64,000 nucleotides of DNA from Podocnemis expansa (GCA_007922195.1 ML682003.1:4196028-4260027), one strand, 5' to 3'. Positions 1 to 11,030 are shown, counted from the stretch's first letter. Translations and numbers: made by a program. The notes: a model not told the origin generated them from the letters alone.

Positions 1-646
1 GCCTCGTGGCCATGAGTCCCCAGCCTCCAGGGGCAGAGGACACAGCTCAGATGTGTTGGGAGGCTCACAGGGCGGTTTGGTTCAGACCAGATCATGTGGG
101 AGCCAGAAGGCCCTGACCCACACTGAATGGGCTAATGCTGTGGACACAGCACGTTGGAGGATCTGAGTCAGAACTGAAGTAACATGGAGTTGTCCAGCTT
201 GAACCAAGCACCCAGCTAGCAGGAAGGTGCAGTGGGGTGGAGGGACAAGGCTCCAGCTGTAACAGAAGGGTTCAGGCAGGAGACTCTGGAGCACCCCAGA
301 AACAGGAGAGGAAAGAGTAGAGAGACAGCCAGCTGGATGGATGCACATCCTGCCCTTGGGGGAGCCAGGAAATGCTCACGAGTTGCTGGAAACCTCTACA
401 CAGCGTTCCTGTCCCCCCAGTCCTCCTGAACCACATTGCAGCAGCCGTAGAGTGCAGAGAAACCAGCGTGAGTGACCCCAGGGCCCCTACGGTCACCATC
501 CAGCACATGCATCCCCAGGGCCTCCTACAGCCCCCACCCAAGACACCACAGGGGACCCTACGACAACAAGCCAGCACGTTCTGCCGCTGATGCTATGCTC
601 CTGGAGCAGCACGCCCGGGACCACACAGCAGATGGTTTCCTCTCAC

Positions 647-729
647 CTGGCGTAGTTGACCAGACACAGCAGCGTGGTCTCCAGGAGCTGCACCACCAAC
701 AGCGGCCCCTTCACCTGAAGCAGCGGAAC
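647..729 (-). CDS. NAPRT: NAPRT coding exon 3
   Basis: The acceptor is CCCCCGGCAG and the donor GTGAGAGG. The 83-nt exon reads [18 protein letters not shown] and ends CLVNYA plus AG, nearly identical to human [27 protein letters not shown]. It leaves two bases of a serine codon for an exon that lies before base 1. Confidence 0.95.
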
Positions 730-3700
730 CTGCCGGGGGGAAGCAGGGGTTGAATTGTTTCATCTTCATTCCCCGCTCAGCCCCCACCCGCTGGCCTGGT
801 GCGACATCAAACCCGGCAGTGCCACCAGCAAACTGCATCCAGCCCAAACACCTGGTCGATGCTCTCATGGGACCCGTGGCCCCGTCCTAGCCACGTCTGC
901 AAAGCCCGGCTGGTCGGCCGCAGCACGTCAAAGGGTTCCAAGCAATAGGTCCCATCAAGGGCTATGACTGACGTGGCTTCTTCTACACTCGTTTCACACA
1001 CCGGAGCTCTGGGGCTGCCTATCAAGCCCTTCTCCTTCACTGCTAAAACTGAGTCCTCTGCTATCCTTGCTGCCACCCTGGCGCAGAACCTGCCTATCCC
1101 TCCCCATCTCCCACGTGCCTTCCATGTCTCCAGGATCTAGTCTTTCCTCTCTGCCCTCCTATCTCCATCATCCGGGCCTCTCCGGTGCCCACCCCACTTG
1201 CTCTAGCATTTCTTCTGCAGGGCCTTTCGGGTCCCAGCTTGGGAGTCGTGTTCTACAAAGGATCCTTCACCAGATGCGAGAAACACCCTGCCCTTATGCA
1301 GCACTTTTACTCTGGCAATCTGCAAGCGCTTTACAAAAGTCAGTGACTTCTTAGATGTTACTCCAGTGGGGCTTTTAATACCCAATGAGTGAGAAGTAAC
1401 AATCTCTGTTGGACAAAACAAACAAGGAGTCCTGTGGCACTTAACGACTAACAAATGTATTCATTACATGAGCTTTTATGGGAGAAAAATCCCGCTTTGT
1501 CAGGTGCTTCGAAGCGTCTTCAAAGCATCTGACAAAGTGGGATTTTCTCCCATGAAAGCTCATACAATAAATGAATTTGTTAGCCTTTAAGTGCCACAGG
1601 ACTTGTTTGTTTTGCTGAACTAGACTAACACAGCTGCCCCTTTGGAGCAGTCTCTGTTGGGTGGAAGGAGCTAAAGTCCCAATAGACGGTGGAATATCTG
1701 GCTGGAGACAAAGGAAGAGGCCTCCATATATTAAATCTGGCTTTATTTGGTTCTCCCTAGAGTTGATCTCCAGTATCAGGTGCGAAGGCCTCGCACAAGG
1801 ATCCATTCCTGGGTGCTCCCAGAACTGGTGGACACCCTCAAACAACCTAAATAACGTGTTTAAAGCACAGAGGTGCCTTTTTGTGACCTGGGATAATTCT
1901 GTCTCACCAACTTTGAGTTCTCAGTCCTCAGCTCCTGCTGAGCAAGGTCTGGAAATCTTTAACTCCTACACCACATACTCCTGAGTAGCTATAGATGAGC
2001 TGATTCATCAATGACTCCTTATTTCAATTCTCCTTCTGTAATTTCTCCTTTTCTAGAGATCTTTTGTTGGCTCTTTTCAGAAGCCACACACCTCCATCCA
2101 CTCCAGACAAGCTCCTTCCCTTCCCACAAACCATTACATCATTCACAGAGGATAAGCATCTTTTAATAAGACTCTGACATTTTGCAGGATGTCTTCTAGC
2201 TTTATTTATCTAAGAACACTCCACTCAGTTCACTCCTTAGTTTGCATGACAAATTCATCCTTCTTGTCTTGGAAAAAACAGTCTAACCGAAACCCAGAGC
2301 CATGCCTGTTTCAATGAACAGAGCCAGAATTTGTGTGAACTCTCACTGCACCTGCTTTGGCTCTTTTCGATGCACTCTTGCCTACACAAGTGAGACATTC
2401 AAGCAGAAGCTGCATCCACGCCTAATCCTCTGCAAAGGAAACAGTCACAGAGGGGTGGGATTGTCTTGCAGCAGAAGCAGAGTATTTGGAGTCAGGACTC
2501 CTGGGTTCTGTTTTTTGCTGTGAGGCCTGGGGTGAGCAAACAACCACAGAAGAAAGAGCTGGAGCGTGGAAGAGAGGTCAGGGGAAACGCACTAATTGAG
2601 TCAACACACTGTGTGTTAACAGTACCCTGCTATTACATAGCACTTCTTATCACTCAAGTTCAAAGAGCTCCATGAAGGAGACTGGTTCCATTAGCCCCAC
2701 CACACAGATGGGGAAACGGAGGCATGGAATAGCACCCGGGTCTCTCCCATCTCAGTCCAGTGCTCTATCCTTTAAGTCACCCTGACTCAAAGCTTGACCT
2801 CTCCGGGCCCAGCTGCACAGATTGCCTGAGCTTTCTCTGACTGGCCCCAGGCCCCTGCTTTACAACGGTTCCCGCGGCTGCCCTGACTAATGCCCACCCT
2901 TGCAAAGACGACAGAGCCCTCTGGCACAGAGGAGACGGTGACTTCAGAGGCATCCACGGTGCGCAGGTAATCAAAGAACGCCTCCTCCGTGGTGCTGGGC
3001 AGGACCGACCGCAGGTACTCGATGTCTGGAAAGCAGTCAGAGATTGGCGTTCAGCTGGAGTGCGGGTGAGGGAGACGGGCCTGCCCTAGCACAGGAGAGC
3101 TGACCCGGCGGCAGGGGCTGGGAGGGCGTCACTAGCACGGTCTCCCTGAGGAAGGCATGCAGGGAATTTCTCTCCACTCCCTCCTCCTCGTCACTAGCCT
3201 GTTCTGGTGCCCAGCGGCTGATAAAGAGGAGCTGGGCACAATCTCTTGGTGGGCCCCAGTTCCCTGCTCTAGCCCATCTGCCCCCAGAGGTGGTGAGGCC
3301 AACTGGGCAATGAGCCCTGGAAGGCTGCACCAGAGGCCATGTGCAGCATGTCAGCCTCCCCGTCCCAGGAGTGGAGCAACCGGTTGCACTGACCCCCCCC
3401 CCGCCCCATGTCCCCCTCAGGGCTGACCAGTCACCCCAGGGGTACCCACGCCTTCCCCCAAGTGCCGGCAGGGCAGAAGGCCCACAGATCCTAGGCCTGT
3501 GCTATAATCCGCTGCTGCTGGTCCCATCTAATCTGGCAGAGCCACCCCACTGCAGAGTCCCCCCAACAAGGTGGGATGGCACCGAGGATCTCCATGTGCT
3601 CGTTCCTGGCCTGGAACCCTGCTGCAAACCCTCCACAAACAGAGAAGGAAGTTCACAGCTCCTGGCCGCAGCTATGCAGACTGAGCCCCATTCGAGGTCG

Positions 3701-6700
3701 GTGCACTGAGAGCATGGGACCACGCGTGCCTGTCAACAGGAGCCACTGTGGCATCTTGGCTGGCGGTGACTGTGCTCAGGCCCCGCTGCAGGCAGCACAA
3801 TTCTGATCCCCATACCAGCCACCCATGAGAGGCCACTGGAGGGACGATGGATAGAAAACCCAGTGATGGCTGAGGCGGAAGAATGGAGATAACTCTTGCT
3901 CATAGACTCTAAGGTCAGAGGGGGCCAGTATGATCACCTAGTCTGACCTCCTGACAATGCAGGGCACAAAAACCTGTGACTGAGTTATTGAAATCCTCAA
4001 ATCATAGTTTAAATACTTTAATATATGGAGAATCCACCAGCAAGTGAGCTGTGCCCCGTGCTACAGAGGAAGGCAAAATCCCCAACCCTTTGCCCATCTG
4101 CCCTGGGGGAAAATTCCTCCCAGCCCCAACTCTGGCGATCAGTTAAACCCTGAGCATGTGGGCAAGACTCACTACCCACACACCTCAGAAAGAATTCGCT
4201 GTAGCAACTCAAACCCACCATCCCTTTAAATGTGCCATTTCAAGCCATTGACATATTTACCACCAGTAATCAGAGATTAATCAATTGCCCAGTTAGGCTG
4301 TCCCATTCCATTACTCCCTCCATACATTTATCAAGCTCAGTCGGGAAGCCAGCTAGGCTTTCTGCCCCACCCCAGCTCCCCTTGGAAGGCTATTCCAGAG
4401 CTTACTCTTCTGATAGTTAGAAACCTGCATCTAATTTTAAGTCTAACCTTCTCGATGGACAGTTTATATCCATTTGTTCCTGTGTCCTCATTAGTGCTGT
4501 ACTCAAATAATTCCTGTGCCTCCTGGGTATTTATCGCTTTGATGTATTTATAGAGAGCAATCATATCTCCCCTCAGTCTTCTTTTGGTTACGCTAAACAA
4601 GCCAAGCTCTTTGAGTCTCCTCTCATAAGGCAGGTTTCCCATTCCACAGACCATCCTTGTAGCCCTTCTCTGCACTTGTTCCAGTTTGAATTAATCTTTC
4701 TTAAACATGGGGGTCCAGAACTGCACACAATTTTCCAGATGGGTTCCCACCAGCACCTTGTATAATGGTACTAACACCTCCCCATCTCTACTGGAAATAC
4801 CTTGTCTGATGCGTCCTTGGACCACATTAGCTTTTTTCACAGCCACATCACACTGGTGGCTCACAGTCATCCTGCGATCAGCCAGTACTCCCAGATCCCT
4901 CTTCTCGTCCATCCCTTCCAAGTGATGCATTCCCAACATATAGTAAAATTTCTCTGTATTAGTCCCGCAACACATGACCCTGCACTTTCCACTGAAATTT
5001 AATTTTATTCTTATTACTCCAGTTAGAAGGCCATCCAGAACTCCCTGTATCATATCATGATCCTCCTCTGAATTGGCAGCACCTCCCAACTTGATGTTAT
5101 CTACAAACACTCCCACTTCTTGTGCCAAGGCCAGTAATAAAAGGGTGAAATGAGATCGGTCCCAAGACCCATCCCTGAGGATCATACAGCCAATATGGAT
5201 CACCTTTAGAATCAATACCCCTAACGGGAGGCACCCAGGTTGAAATGCAATCAGCTTTATCCACCAGCTGAAAGTGCTCAGGAGCCACAAAGCTTTTTAT
5301 GTAGGAAAATAAACACTTGGCACTTCTGTGGCCTCTCCCATCCCAGGCTCTTGTGCTACTCTAACAACATGGTACATCCTGGAAGGAAAGGGATAATCCT
5401 GGGGAAACCGAGGCACAGAGCTGGGATGTGACTTGAAGGGAATAACTCAGAGGAACCAGAGGCAGAGCTGGGCGTAGAACCACAAATTCTCAATTCCTAG
5501 TGCTGTGCTCTAACCATTAGCAACCCTCTCTCTGAACCAAGGAGCTCACGGGGCCATCTGGCAGAGGGCACAGGGCGACATAACAGTTACAGGGATCCCT
5601 GGGGTCCTGTACTTACAAATCAGTCCAAAGAGGACCATGCAAGGCCTCTACTGAAAGCCTGCGTCACATGGGCCATCATAACCCTTCCCGAATGTGGGTG
5701 CAGACACCAGTCAAGGAGATACTGCATATACTTGGGGCTGCAGTGTGTCCAGTTCCAGGTGCCCAACTTGAGATCTCTGTAGCCTGACTTTTAGCTCCCA
5801 TGAACTTCAGTAGGGGCCAGGAGCTCTGAAAATAGCTTGTCTGCCTCCCCTCACCTGTGCATTGGCCCCTAGTCTGTAGTCTCTGCCCCAGAGAGATTTC
5901 AGTCTCAATACACACAGGGTCAAAGAAAGGAAATGGCATTACCTCCTTTTGGCGAGGGGGGGAGATTATGTGATGTGCCCCAAGTCCTCAGAGAGGCTGT
6001 GGCAGATGCAGGGGTTGAACTCAGAATGGGACTCCTGTGCTGAAGGGAATTCCAAAATGATTTTAAAAAAAAGGCATTTCTAACTGGAATGGGGAAAAAA
6101 ATATATTTTTAATTTCCTATGGAACAGAAATTCCCCCTATTCATTTTCATTGTCCTCCAGTGGATGTTGTCCACATCCCTGCTGTAACGTGGGCCCAAAG
6201 CTGGACACAACACTCCAGATGGGGCCTCACCCTTGATCTGCTGGTAGTACTCCTACTACCGCAGCCCAATACGTTCGTTAACCTCGTGGTTTTCCTAATG
6301 GGAGAAATGGAGCTTCCATCACACCAACCTGGGTGGAAAAACTGCTTTGTCTGACAAACCCATTTACTTCCTTCACAATCCTGAAATATTCCTGCACCAC
6401 CGTATTTACAATGCCCTAAATGCCTGGAAAAATCTTTCCTCTCTAGGGGAAACAGCAATTCTTCCAACCACAGCACAGGAGTGCTCAGCTTGGAAATGGG
6501 GGATGATGCAACAAACAACAGGCTGATTCCCAGGTGAGCAGAAAGGTCATTGGGGCTGAGATCTCATCAAACCACAGCTGGTCAGCAACCACAAACCATG
6601 AGAACAAGCCCTACAGTGGCTTCTTCCAGTGTGAATTTAAACTGAAAAGAAACAAGCATGACGAACTTGAAACTTTTCAAAGAGGCTCGAATTACAGAGC

Positions 6701-8677
6701 ATAAACCAGAAGTGGCTTGACATGACCCCCGATGACGTTTTATTCTCATTCAAAAGTAGCATTTCTGTAGTTCAGCATTTTATAATTCTGCCTGGTGGGG
6801 AGAATTGGATGATTTGGATCAGTGAGCAGGCAGGAGAGATTAATTAAAAGATTTCACAAGCATGGGAAGGATTAAAATCAGCTCTTTATTTGTGAAATCT
6901 CATGATTTGGGGCAGCATGTGAGAGAGACAAAGCCACAAAGGATGGTCAAAGGAGCGGGATAATATTTAACAAGCGATAACCCAAGCCCCAGAAAGACAG
7001 AGCTTACTGTTACTGAGAAGACCCACTGAGTGAAATCTTAACCCCACTGAAGTTGATGGGAGATTTCCTGCTGGTTTCACTGATTTAACCAGGATTATAT
7101 CCCTTCCCTCCTGTCTGTCTCACCCCACATTACACCCTGGTTTTAGAGAATGTAAGCTTTTTGTGGCAGAGGCTGTCATTGGCTACATTTATGAAGTGCG
7201 CTCTTGAAAAAGGTCCTGAGCAGGCACCACTGTGAGAAATAATCCATAGCACACAGCTTAGAAACAGAGGGAGCAGGCAAAGAAAGCAATCTGGGCTAGG
7301 AGAACTTAGGAGGATCATGAACAGTGAGCTCAGGTCTATACAGATCTGTAAAAAATCCATGCTCCTAAGCCCTGCAGCTTTGCTGCTTTGATAGACTTGA
7401 CTACCTTTATGCAGGGAGACACTCTTCTCACATAGCTGGAAAAACCCCTTCTGGAGCTGCAGTGAGCAGCACGATGGGACTACACCAGCCTCACTACACA
7501 CTGCAGCTCTGCCGCAGGGAGCCCACGGTACAGCCCTGGCCACAGAGGCAAGGAAAAGGCAGTTTACAGGGCAGGCAGTGCAGGTGAAGAGAGAGCGTAC
7601 GTTGACCTAAAAACCCAGCCCAATGACCCCACGTTTTCCTATCCCCTGGGCAAGCAACACTCAGAGACACGGCAGAACCTCCCGTGACTCTGTCCTCCGC
7701 TAGGGTCTCTGTCTAGGGCAGGTAAGGGGACCAAACAGGCTGTGACCTCTTTGCTCCACACAGGTGGAAGCCCACTGGGATATCAAGCCCCTCAAGGTAA
7801 AATCTGTCCCAGCCAATTCTCCCAGCACCAATCCCCCAGTGCTGACGTTCAGCTCCTAATACTTCCCTGCACCACCCGCCCCTGCCTGACACAACACCCC
7901 CTGCCAGCCCTGTCCCCGTTGGGCCTTTGCACTGACCCCCACCCTGCCCACCACCTGGCCCTGCCCCTACTTCTCCCAGGCACTGACATCCAGCCCCTAA
8001 CCAGAAGCGCCGCTGGCCTGAGAAAAGACCCAGGGCTCAGCCTGCTGCAACTCAGGGCTCGAGCCCTGTGAGCCCAGCACCAGTGACACCCCTGACCCTA
8101 ACTCTGTCTCACCCTGGCCCTGCCCCTCACCAGGGCAGTCCTAGCCCACTGGGGCCCCTGCACACAACACACGGGGGAAAAAAGCAGAGGTGGCCCTTGG
8201 GCAGCTCAGGGCTTGAAGCAATTGCTGAGTCTCTTATGCCTCATGTCAGCTCTGCCTCTATCGTGCCCTGGCACTGACCTTGTCTGTCCCCCAGCGTCCT
8301 CAGCAGACCCCTGCCCCCCACCCTGCCTGCCCTCTCTGCTCCCTCCATTGACCCTNNNNNNNNNNCCCCCTCCATTGACCCTGTCTGCCCCCCACCAGAC
8401 CCCTCTAGCCCCCCTGATCTTGTCTCCCCAAGGGCCCAGCTGCTCCCTCCACTGACCCCGCCCTACCTGGCCCGCGCAGGCGGAAGGCCGGCAGGAAGGC
8501 CAGGCACTCGGCCAGCCCCGCGGCCAGCGCGAAGGCCCCGCGGAAGGGGCAGCGGCGGAAGAAGAGCTCGCACTCGGCCGGCTCCCGCTGCCGCCCGGCC
8601 CGCCAGTAGCCGTAGGCCATGGTGAGCTGGTAGAGGTCGGTGAGCAGCGCCAGCGAGTCCCGCCGCCCCGGCTCCAT
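647..8677 (-). CDS. NAPRT: Nicotinate phosphoribosyltransferase, first three coding exons (3' part outside window)
   Basis: This cytosolic enzyme converts nicotinic acid and PRPP to nicotinate mononucleotide, the first step of Preiss-Handler NAD salvage. Three exons (8467-8677, 2898-3025, 647-729) join in frame to give 140 codons and two bases of a 538-residue family. They match the N-terminus of vertebrate [23 protein letters not shown] (residues 11-28, including the conserved active-site region tyrosine at 16), ELFFRRCPF (37-45), GAFALAAGL (47-55), then [18 protein letters not shown] at the start of exon 3. The expected next residues (LVATNAARLRL in human) are not found between 1 and 646, so the gene continues beyond base 1. 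Its order next to EEF1D, TIGD5 and PYCR3 supports orthology. A CpG-rich promoter lies just above 8677. Gene identity is secure; the start codon is chosen by position and family length. Confidence 0.95.
1411..1650. mobile_element. Turtle tRNA-derived SINE, fold-back pair
   Basis: A forward partial copy (1411-1505: AACAAGGAGTCCTGTGGCAC, then GAGCTTTTATGGGAGAAAAA) is followed by an inverted copy (1526-1650: ACAAAGTGGGATTTTCTCCC, then AGTGCCACAGGACTTG and the head GACTAACACAGCTGCCCC). The two arms are reverse complements around a loop near 1505-1525. Confidence 0.85.
2630..2790 (-). mobile_element. MIR-like SINE
   Basis: The core ACAGATGGGGAAACGGAGGC followed by a 'CCAGTGCTCTATCC' segment matches the reverse complement of the amniote MIR (CORE-SINE) consensus. 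It is old and diverged. Confidence 0.65.
2898..3025 (-). CDS. NAPRT: NAPRT coding exon 2
   Basis: The acceptor is TTTCCAG and the donor GTGGGC. The 128-nt exon reads [20 protein letters not shown] and continues to [11 protein letters not shown], aligning with human DVQFLASVLPPDTDPAFFEH through LPEGSLAFPG. It ends on a codon boundary, consistent with exon 3 starting in phase 0. Confidence 0.93.
3901..5290 (-). mobile_element. CR1 LINE, 3' half, minus strand
   Basis: The minus strand from 5290 to 4337 decays from a CR1 reverse transcriptase C-terminus: VDNIKLGGA (from FADDTKLGG), [27 protein letters not shown] and [20 protein letters not shown] are readable in two frames separated by stops. 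The untranslated tail reaches the typical CR1 end GACCTTAGAGTCTATGAG at 3901. The 3907-4230 part recurs in the same orientation at about 60645-61060. Confidence 0.9.
5380..5535 (-). mobile_element. MIR-like SINE
   Basis: GGGGAAACCGAGGCACAGAG is followed by a degraded tail ending CTGTGCTCTAACCATTAG, the reverse complement of a MIR. Confidence 0.65.
5935..6055 (-). mobile_element. MIR-like SINE fragment
   Basis: The segment GTGATGTGCCCCAAGTCCTC with GGGTTGAACTCAGAATGG resembles the central to 5' part of MIR on the minus strand. It is degraded. Confidence 0.45.
6150..6290 (-). mobile_element. CR1 fragment
   Basis: The minus strand reads [12 protein letters not shown], a diverged form of the CR1 motif [13 protein letters not shown]. 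Only about 140 bp are recognisable. Confidence 0.6.
7840..8460. repeat. C-rich low-complexity tract
   Basis: Degenerate repetition of CTGACC, CCCTGCCC and CCCAGC strings runs up to NAPRT exon 1 and contains the assembly gap. No clean period is visible by eye. Confidence 0.55.
8356..8365. other. Assembly gap (10 N)
   Basis: Ten N bases interrupt a C-rich tract in NAPRT intron 1. The 15-base string CCCTCCATTGACCCT occurs immediately before the gap and again right after it. Confidence 0.99.
8467..8677 (-). CDS. NAPRT: NAPRT coding exon 1
   Basis: The start codon is CAT at 8675-8677 on the plus strand, giving [20 protein letters not shown]. The exon is 211 nt (70 codons plus one base) and ends in GGGCCAG before donor GTAGGG at 8461-8466. 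The extra G joins AC of exon 2 to make Asp, matching the human order FRLRDADVQFL. The exon is very GC rich and lies in the promoter CpG island. Confidence 0.95.
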
Positions 8678-8689
8678 CCCGCCGCACGC

Positions 8690-8775
8690 GGGGCCGCCAG
8701 CTGGAGCCAATGGCAGCCCCCCTGGCGCGCAAGGGCGCCTGGGAGGTGTAGTCCGAGCGGGGCTCCCCGGCTGCA
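8690..8775 (-). promoter_or_regulatory. NAPRT CpG-rich promoter with ZNF143-like and CCAAT motifs
   Basis: Directly upstream of the NAPRT start, the minus strand has GGACTACACCTCCCAGGCGC (8734-8753), which resembles the ACTACAnnTCCCAG core bound by ZNF143 at many TATA-less promoters. An ATTGG (inverted CCAAT) lies about 25 bp nearer the gene (plus-strand CCAAT near 8707). No TATA box is visible. The motif match is by eye. Confidence 0.5.
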
Positions 8776-8810
8776 GAGGGAGAGAGAGCACGGGTTGGTG
8801 GGGGAGCCTC

Positions 8811-9087
8811 TTACACTGCAGGGCTGGGGTCCCCAAAGGTTTCTGGGCTCTGAACTTGCTCCGACATCAGAGGAGCCTGCGTCCCCTTAAGGGGCTGCTT
8901 GTCACATTTAGGGTCAGGAGCCAGTAGCAGGGCACAGACCCTCAAGCGCTGGGTCACAGCGCCCCTTGCTGCCACTGCCACAGGAGTGAAGGGCATTGCT
9001 CCAAGCTGTAATTGCTGGGGCAGGGGCATAAATGATTTCTTTCCAACTGAGTCCCAAGGGGAAAAAAAACTTTGAAAACCACTGCCT
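8811..9087. mobile_element. hAT-like non-autonomous DNA element (remnant)
   Basis: The left end CAGGGCTGGGGTCCCCAAAG and the reverse complement of the right end (CAGTGGTTTTCAAAG) both resemble hAT terminal repeats of the type CAGTGGTTCTCAAA. I could not find a clean 8-bp target duplication, so limits are approximate. Confidence 0.45.
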
Positions 9088-9884
9088 TACGGCCACGCTG
9101 CTGTCCTCACTTGTGGCTCACTCAGGGCCCTGGCCACAGAATTTATGCCTGTTCAATGCTCTTACCCTGTGAAGGCAACCAGCCAGCAAGTGTGAAAACT
9201 CGGGATGGGATAACAGGCACCTATGCAAGACAAAGCCCCAAATACCAGGAGAGTCCATAAATCAAGGCATCGAGTCACCTTCTACACACACCCCCTGCTG
9301 TAGGATCAGGGCACCTTCCAATCAGACAGCAGTAACCAAACCAATTAACAGTTGCCATCGGCATTTTGTGCCTGAGCTTTGAAACCCAAGGCCCCTGTGG
9401 CCCAGAGACAGTGTAAACATTATCTGCATCATACAGGTGAGGAGAGAGTCACTGCCCAGTACAGTGCTGAATTCACTGCTGCATAACCAGTGAAGCAAGT
9501 AGCTTGACACTTTCACATCACAGCTGGGAGCCTGCAGCTCACCTTTGTCCAGCAGGTGGGTCCTCTGAGGACAAGCAAGAGCAGAAGTAGCCAGCGTGCT
9601 ACAGAACAGTGGCACAATAGCTCAGGCCCTTTCCTCGTCCTAGGAAGCAGATCTTCTTGTTTATTTCACTGAGTGTGCGGCTGCAGCTCACTAAAACTGC
9701 TGCCTCTGAGGTTTCAAAAACCTTTTCAGCCAACAGGTTTGCTGCAGAAATTCCCAACCAGATCAAACATGTAAAAAGAACTTTACACAATCATAGCACT
9801 TCAAAAGCAATCCGGTGTTAGGCCTGCCTGCAGCATTGCTGAGTAGTGCTTCCTGCACAAGGCTAGATCTGACCCTTGAATGTA

Positions 9885-10051
9885 CATACTGGGTCAGACC
9901 AAAGGTCCATCCAGCCTCATATGCTGCCCGCTAACAATGGCTGGTGCATTGCTTCGCAGGGCATGAACAGAAAAGGGCAATCAAGTGATCAGTCCCCTAA
10001 ATCCAGCTGCAGCTTCTGCCAGATGAGGTTTAGGAAGACATAGCTGCTATA
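9885..10051 (-). mobile_element. CR1 LINE 3' end, part 1 (interrupted)
   Basis: ACTGGGTCAGACCAAAGGTC followed by CATCCAGCCTCATATGCTGC is the reverse complement of a common sauropsid CR1 3' end. The same element resumes near 10785 and again at 10982, so it was broken by two insertions. Confidence 0.7.
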
Positions 10052-10765
10052 GAGCAAGTTTTCTCAAATGCAGCTGCCAGGGGCCTTTCCTGCTCTCACA
10101 GCACCTTAGGCACCGACTGGTCACCAGATACAGTTGGGCTCTGCCCCTCTAGAGCCACAGACACTGGAGGAGGAGGCAACTGCCATGAGTTTCCCCCACG
10201 TTCCCTGGGGTGGCAAGTAGCAGGCTCTGCTCCCCAGCCACAGGGCTTTAGGCTCCAGCTCTGGCCTCACACACTCCAGCCTCCACTGCCGACTCCAACA
10301 CTGGAGCCCATGATCTGGTCCCTGGACCCACCTGCCTCCCCATCTAGAGCTTTCATTTGTCCCCAGCTGGCCAGGGTTGAGCAAGTCTTCTGCGAAAACT
10401 GACATTGTTAATATCACTTCACTGCCTTCCAGCTAGCTCAGGTCTGCTGCTGCAAAGTGATATTTAACATACTCAACTTTTCAGGCAAACTTACTAGCTA
10501 CCAGCTCCTAAAAGGAAAAAAAGTAAAAGCAAGAACATGCAAAGTAGCTTTTGTGTTTCTTTGCCGTTTGGTTCCAGTAAAATGAGACAACCAGACAGTA
10601 TTTCTAAAGTCTGCTGAAGACCCTACATAAATAAATGAATGGTTTGGACATGTACATTCACTACTTTTTTCCCCTAAAATGAAGTATTTTAGGAAAAACT
10701 GTCAAGAGTGGCCACCAGCAAGGGTTGCATTTGAGACCACCAAAAAAATGTTGTGAGAACCCCTG
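10052..10765. mobile_element. hAT-like element inserted in CR1
   Basis: The left end AGAGCAAGTTTTCTCAAATG and the right end GTTGTGAGAACCCCTG form a weak terminal inverted repeat of hAT style (CAGGGGTTCTCA). It lies exactly where a CR1 copy is interrupted. No transposase is seen, so it is non-autonomous. The target duplication is not clean. Confidence 0.5.
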
Positions 10766-10784
10766 ACCTGTAGCATGAGATTGC

Positions 10785-10831
10785 ATTCCTGTCCATCTTG
10801 GCTAATAGGCTCTGACAGAACTATTCTCCAA
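10785..10831 (-). mobile_element. CR1 LINE 3' end, part 2 (interrupted)
   Basis: CTGTCCATCTTGGCTAATAG continues the CR1 that starts at 9885. It stops at the SINE insertion at about 10832. Confidence 0.6.
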
Positions 10832-10981
10832 GATCCAAAGGGGCAGCCGTTTTAGACTAGCTCAGCAAACTTAAGCTCCCCCATCTTCAAAGCATCTGAA
10901 GTGGGATTTTCTCCCACAAAAGCTCATGCAATAAATATATTTGTTAGTCTTTAAGTGCCACAGGACTCCTTGTTTGCTTTA
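10832..10981. mobile_element. Turtle tRNA-derived SINE inserted in CR1
   Basis: The element starts with a plus-oriented head (AGGGGCAGCCGTTTTAGACT) but its body is inverted (GTGGGATTTTCTCCCACAAA to AGTGCCACAGGACTCCTTG), so it is another rearranged copy. CR1 sequence flanks it on both sides. Confidence 0.8.
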
Positions 10982-11030
10982 CCTATCCTCCAGGAATTTA
11001 TGTAGTTCTGATTTGAACACCTTATATATC
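10982..11030 (-). mobile_element. CR1 LINE 3' end, part 3
   Basis: CCTATCCTCCAGGAATTTAT followed by GTAGTTCTGATTTGAACACC matches the CR1 continuation after the SINE insertion. Confidence 0.6.

Larger units (their letters stand above)
730..2897. other. NAPRT intron 2
   Basis: This intron holds a fold-back turtle SINE pair (1411-1650) and a MIR-like SINE near its NAPRT exon-2 end (about 2630-2790). The stretch 800-1075 is open on the minus strand but matches nothing I recognise. The rest is unremarkable unique-looking sequence. Confidence 0.8.
3026..8466. other. NAPRT intron 1
   Basis: This 5.4 kb intron holds a long minus-strand CR1 (3901-5290), two MIR-like SINEs (about 5380-5535 and 5935-6055), a CR1 fragment (about 6150-6290), and an assembly gap at 8356-8365. 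From about 7840 to 8460 it is a C-rich low-complexity tract made of variants of CTGACCCTGCCC. I see no gene in it. Confidence 0.75.

Noticed and set aside
1..40. CTCGTGGCCATGAG near base 1, resembling the next NAPRT codons (LVA)
   Set aside because: It is on the plus strand whereas NAPRT is on the minus strand, and no acceptor is present; coincidence.
807..1076. Minus-strand frame ending in [18 protein letters not shown] and more
   Set aside because: It sits in NAPRT intron 2 with no splice-compatible homology I recognise. It could be part of an old mobile element but I cannot name one.
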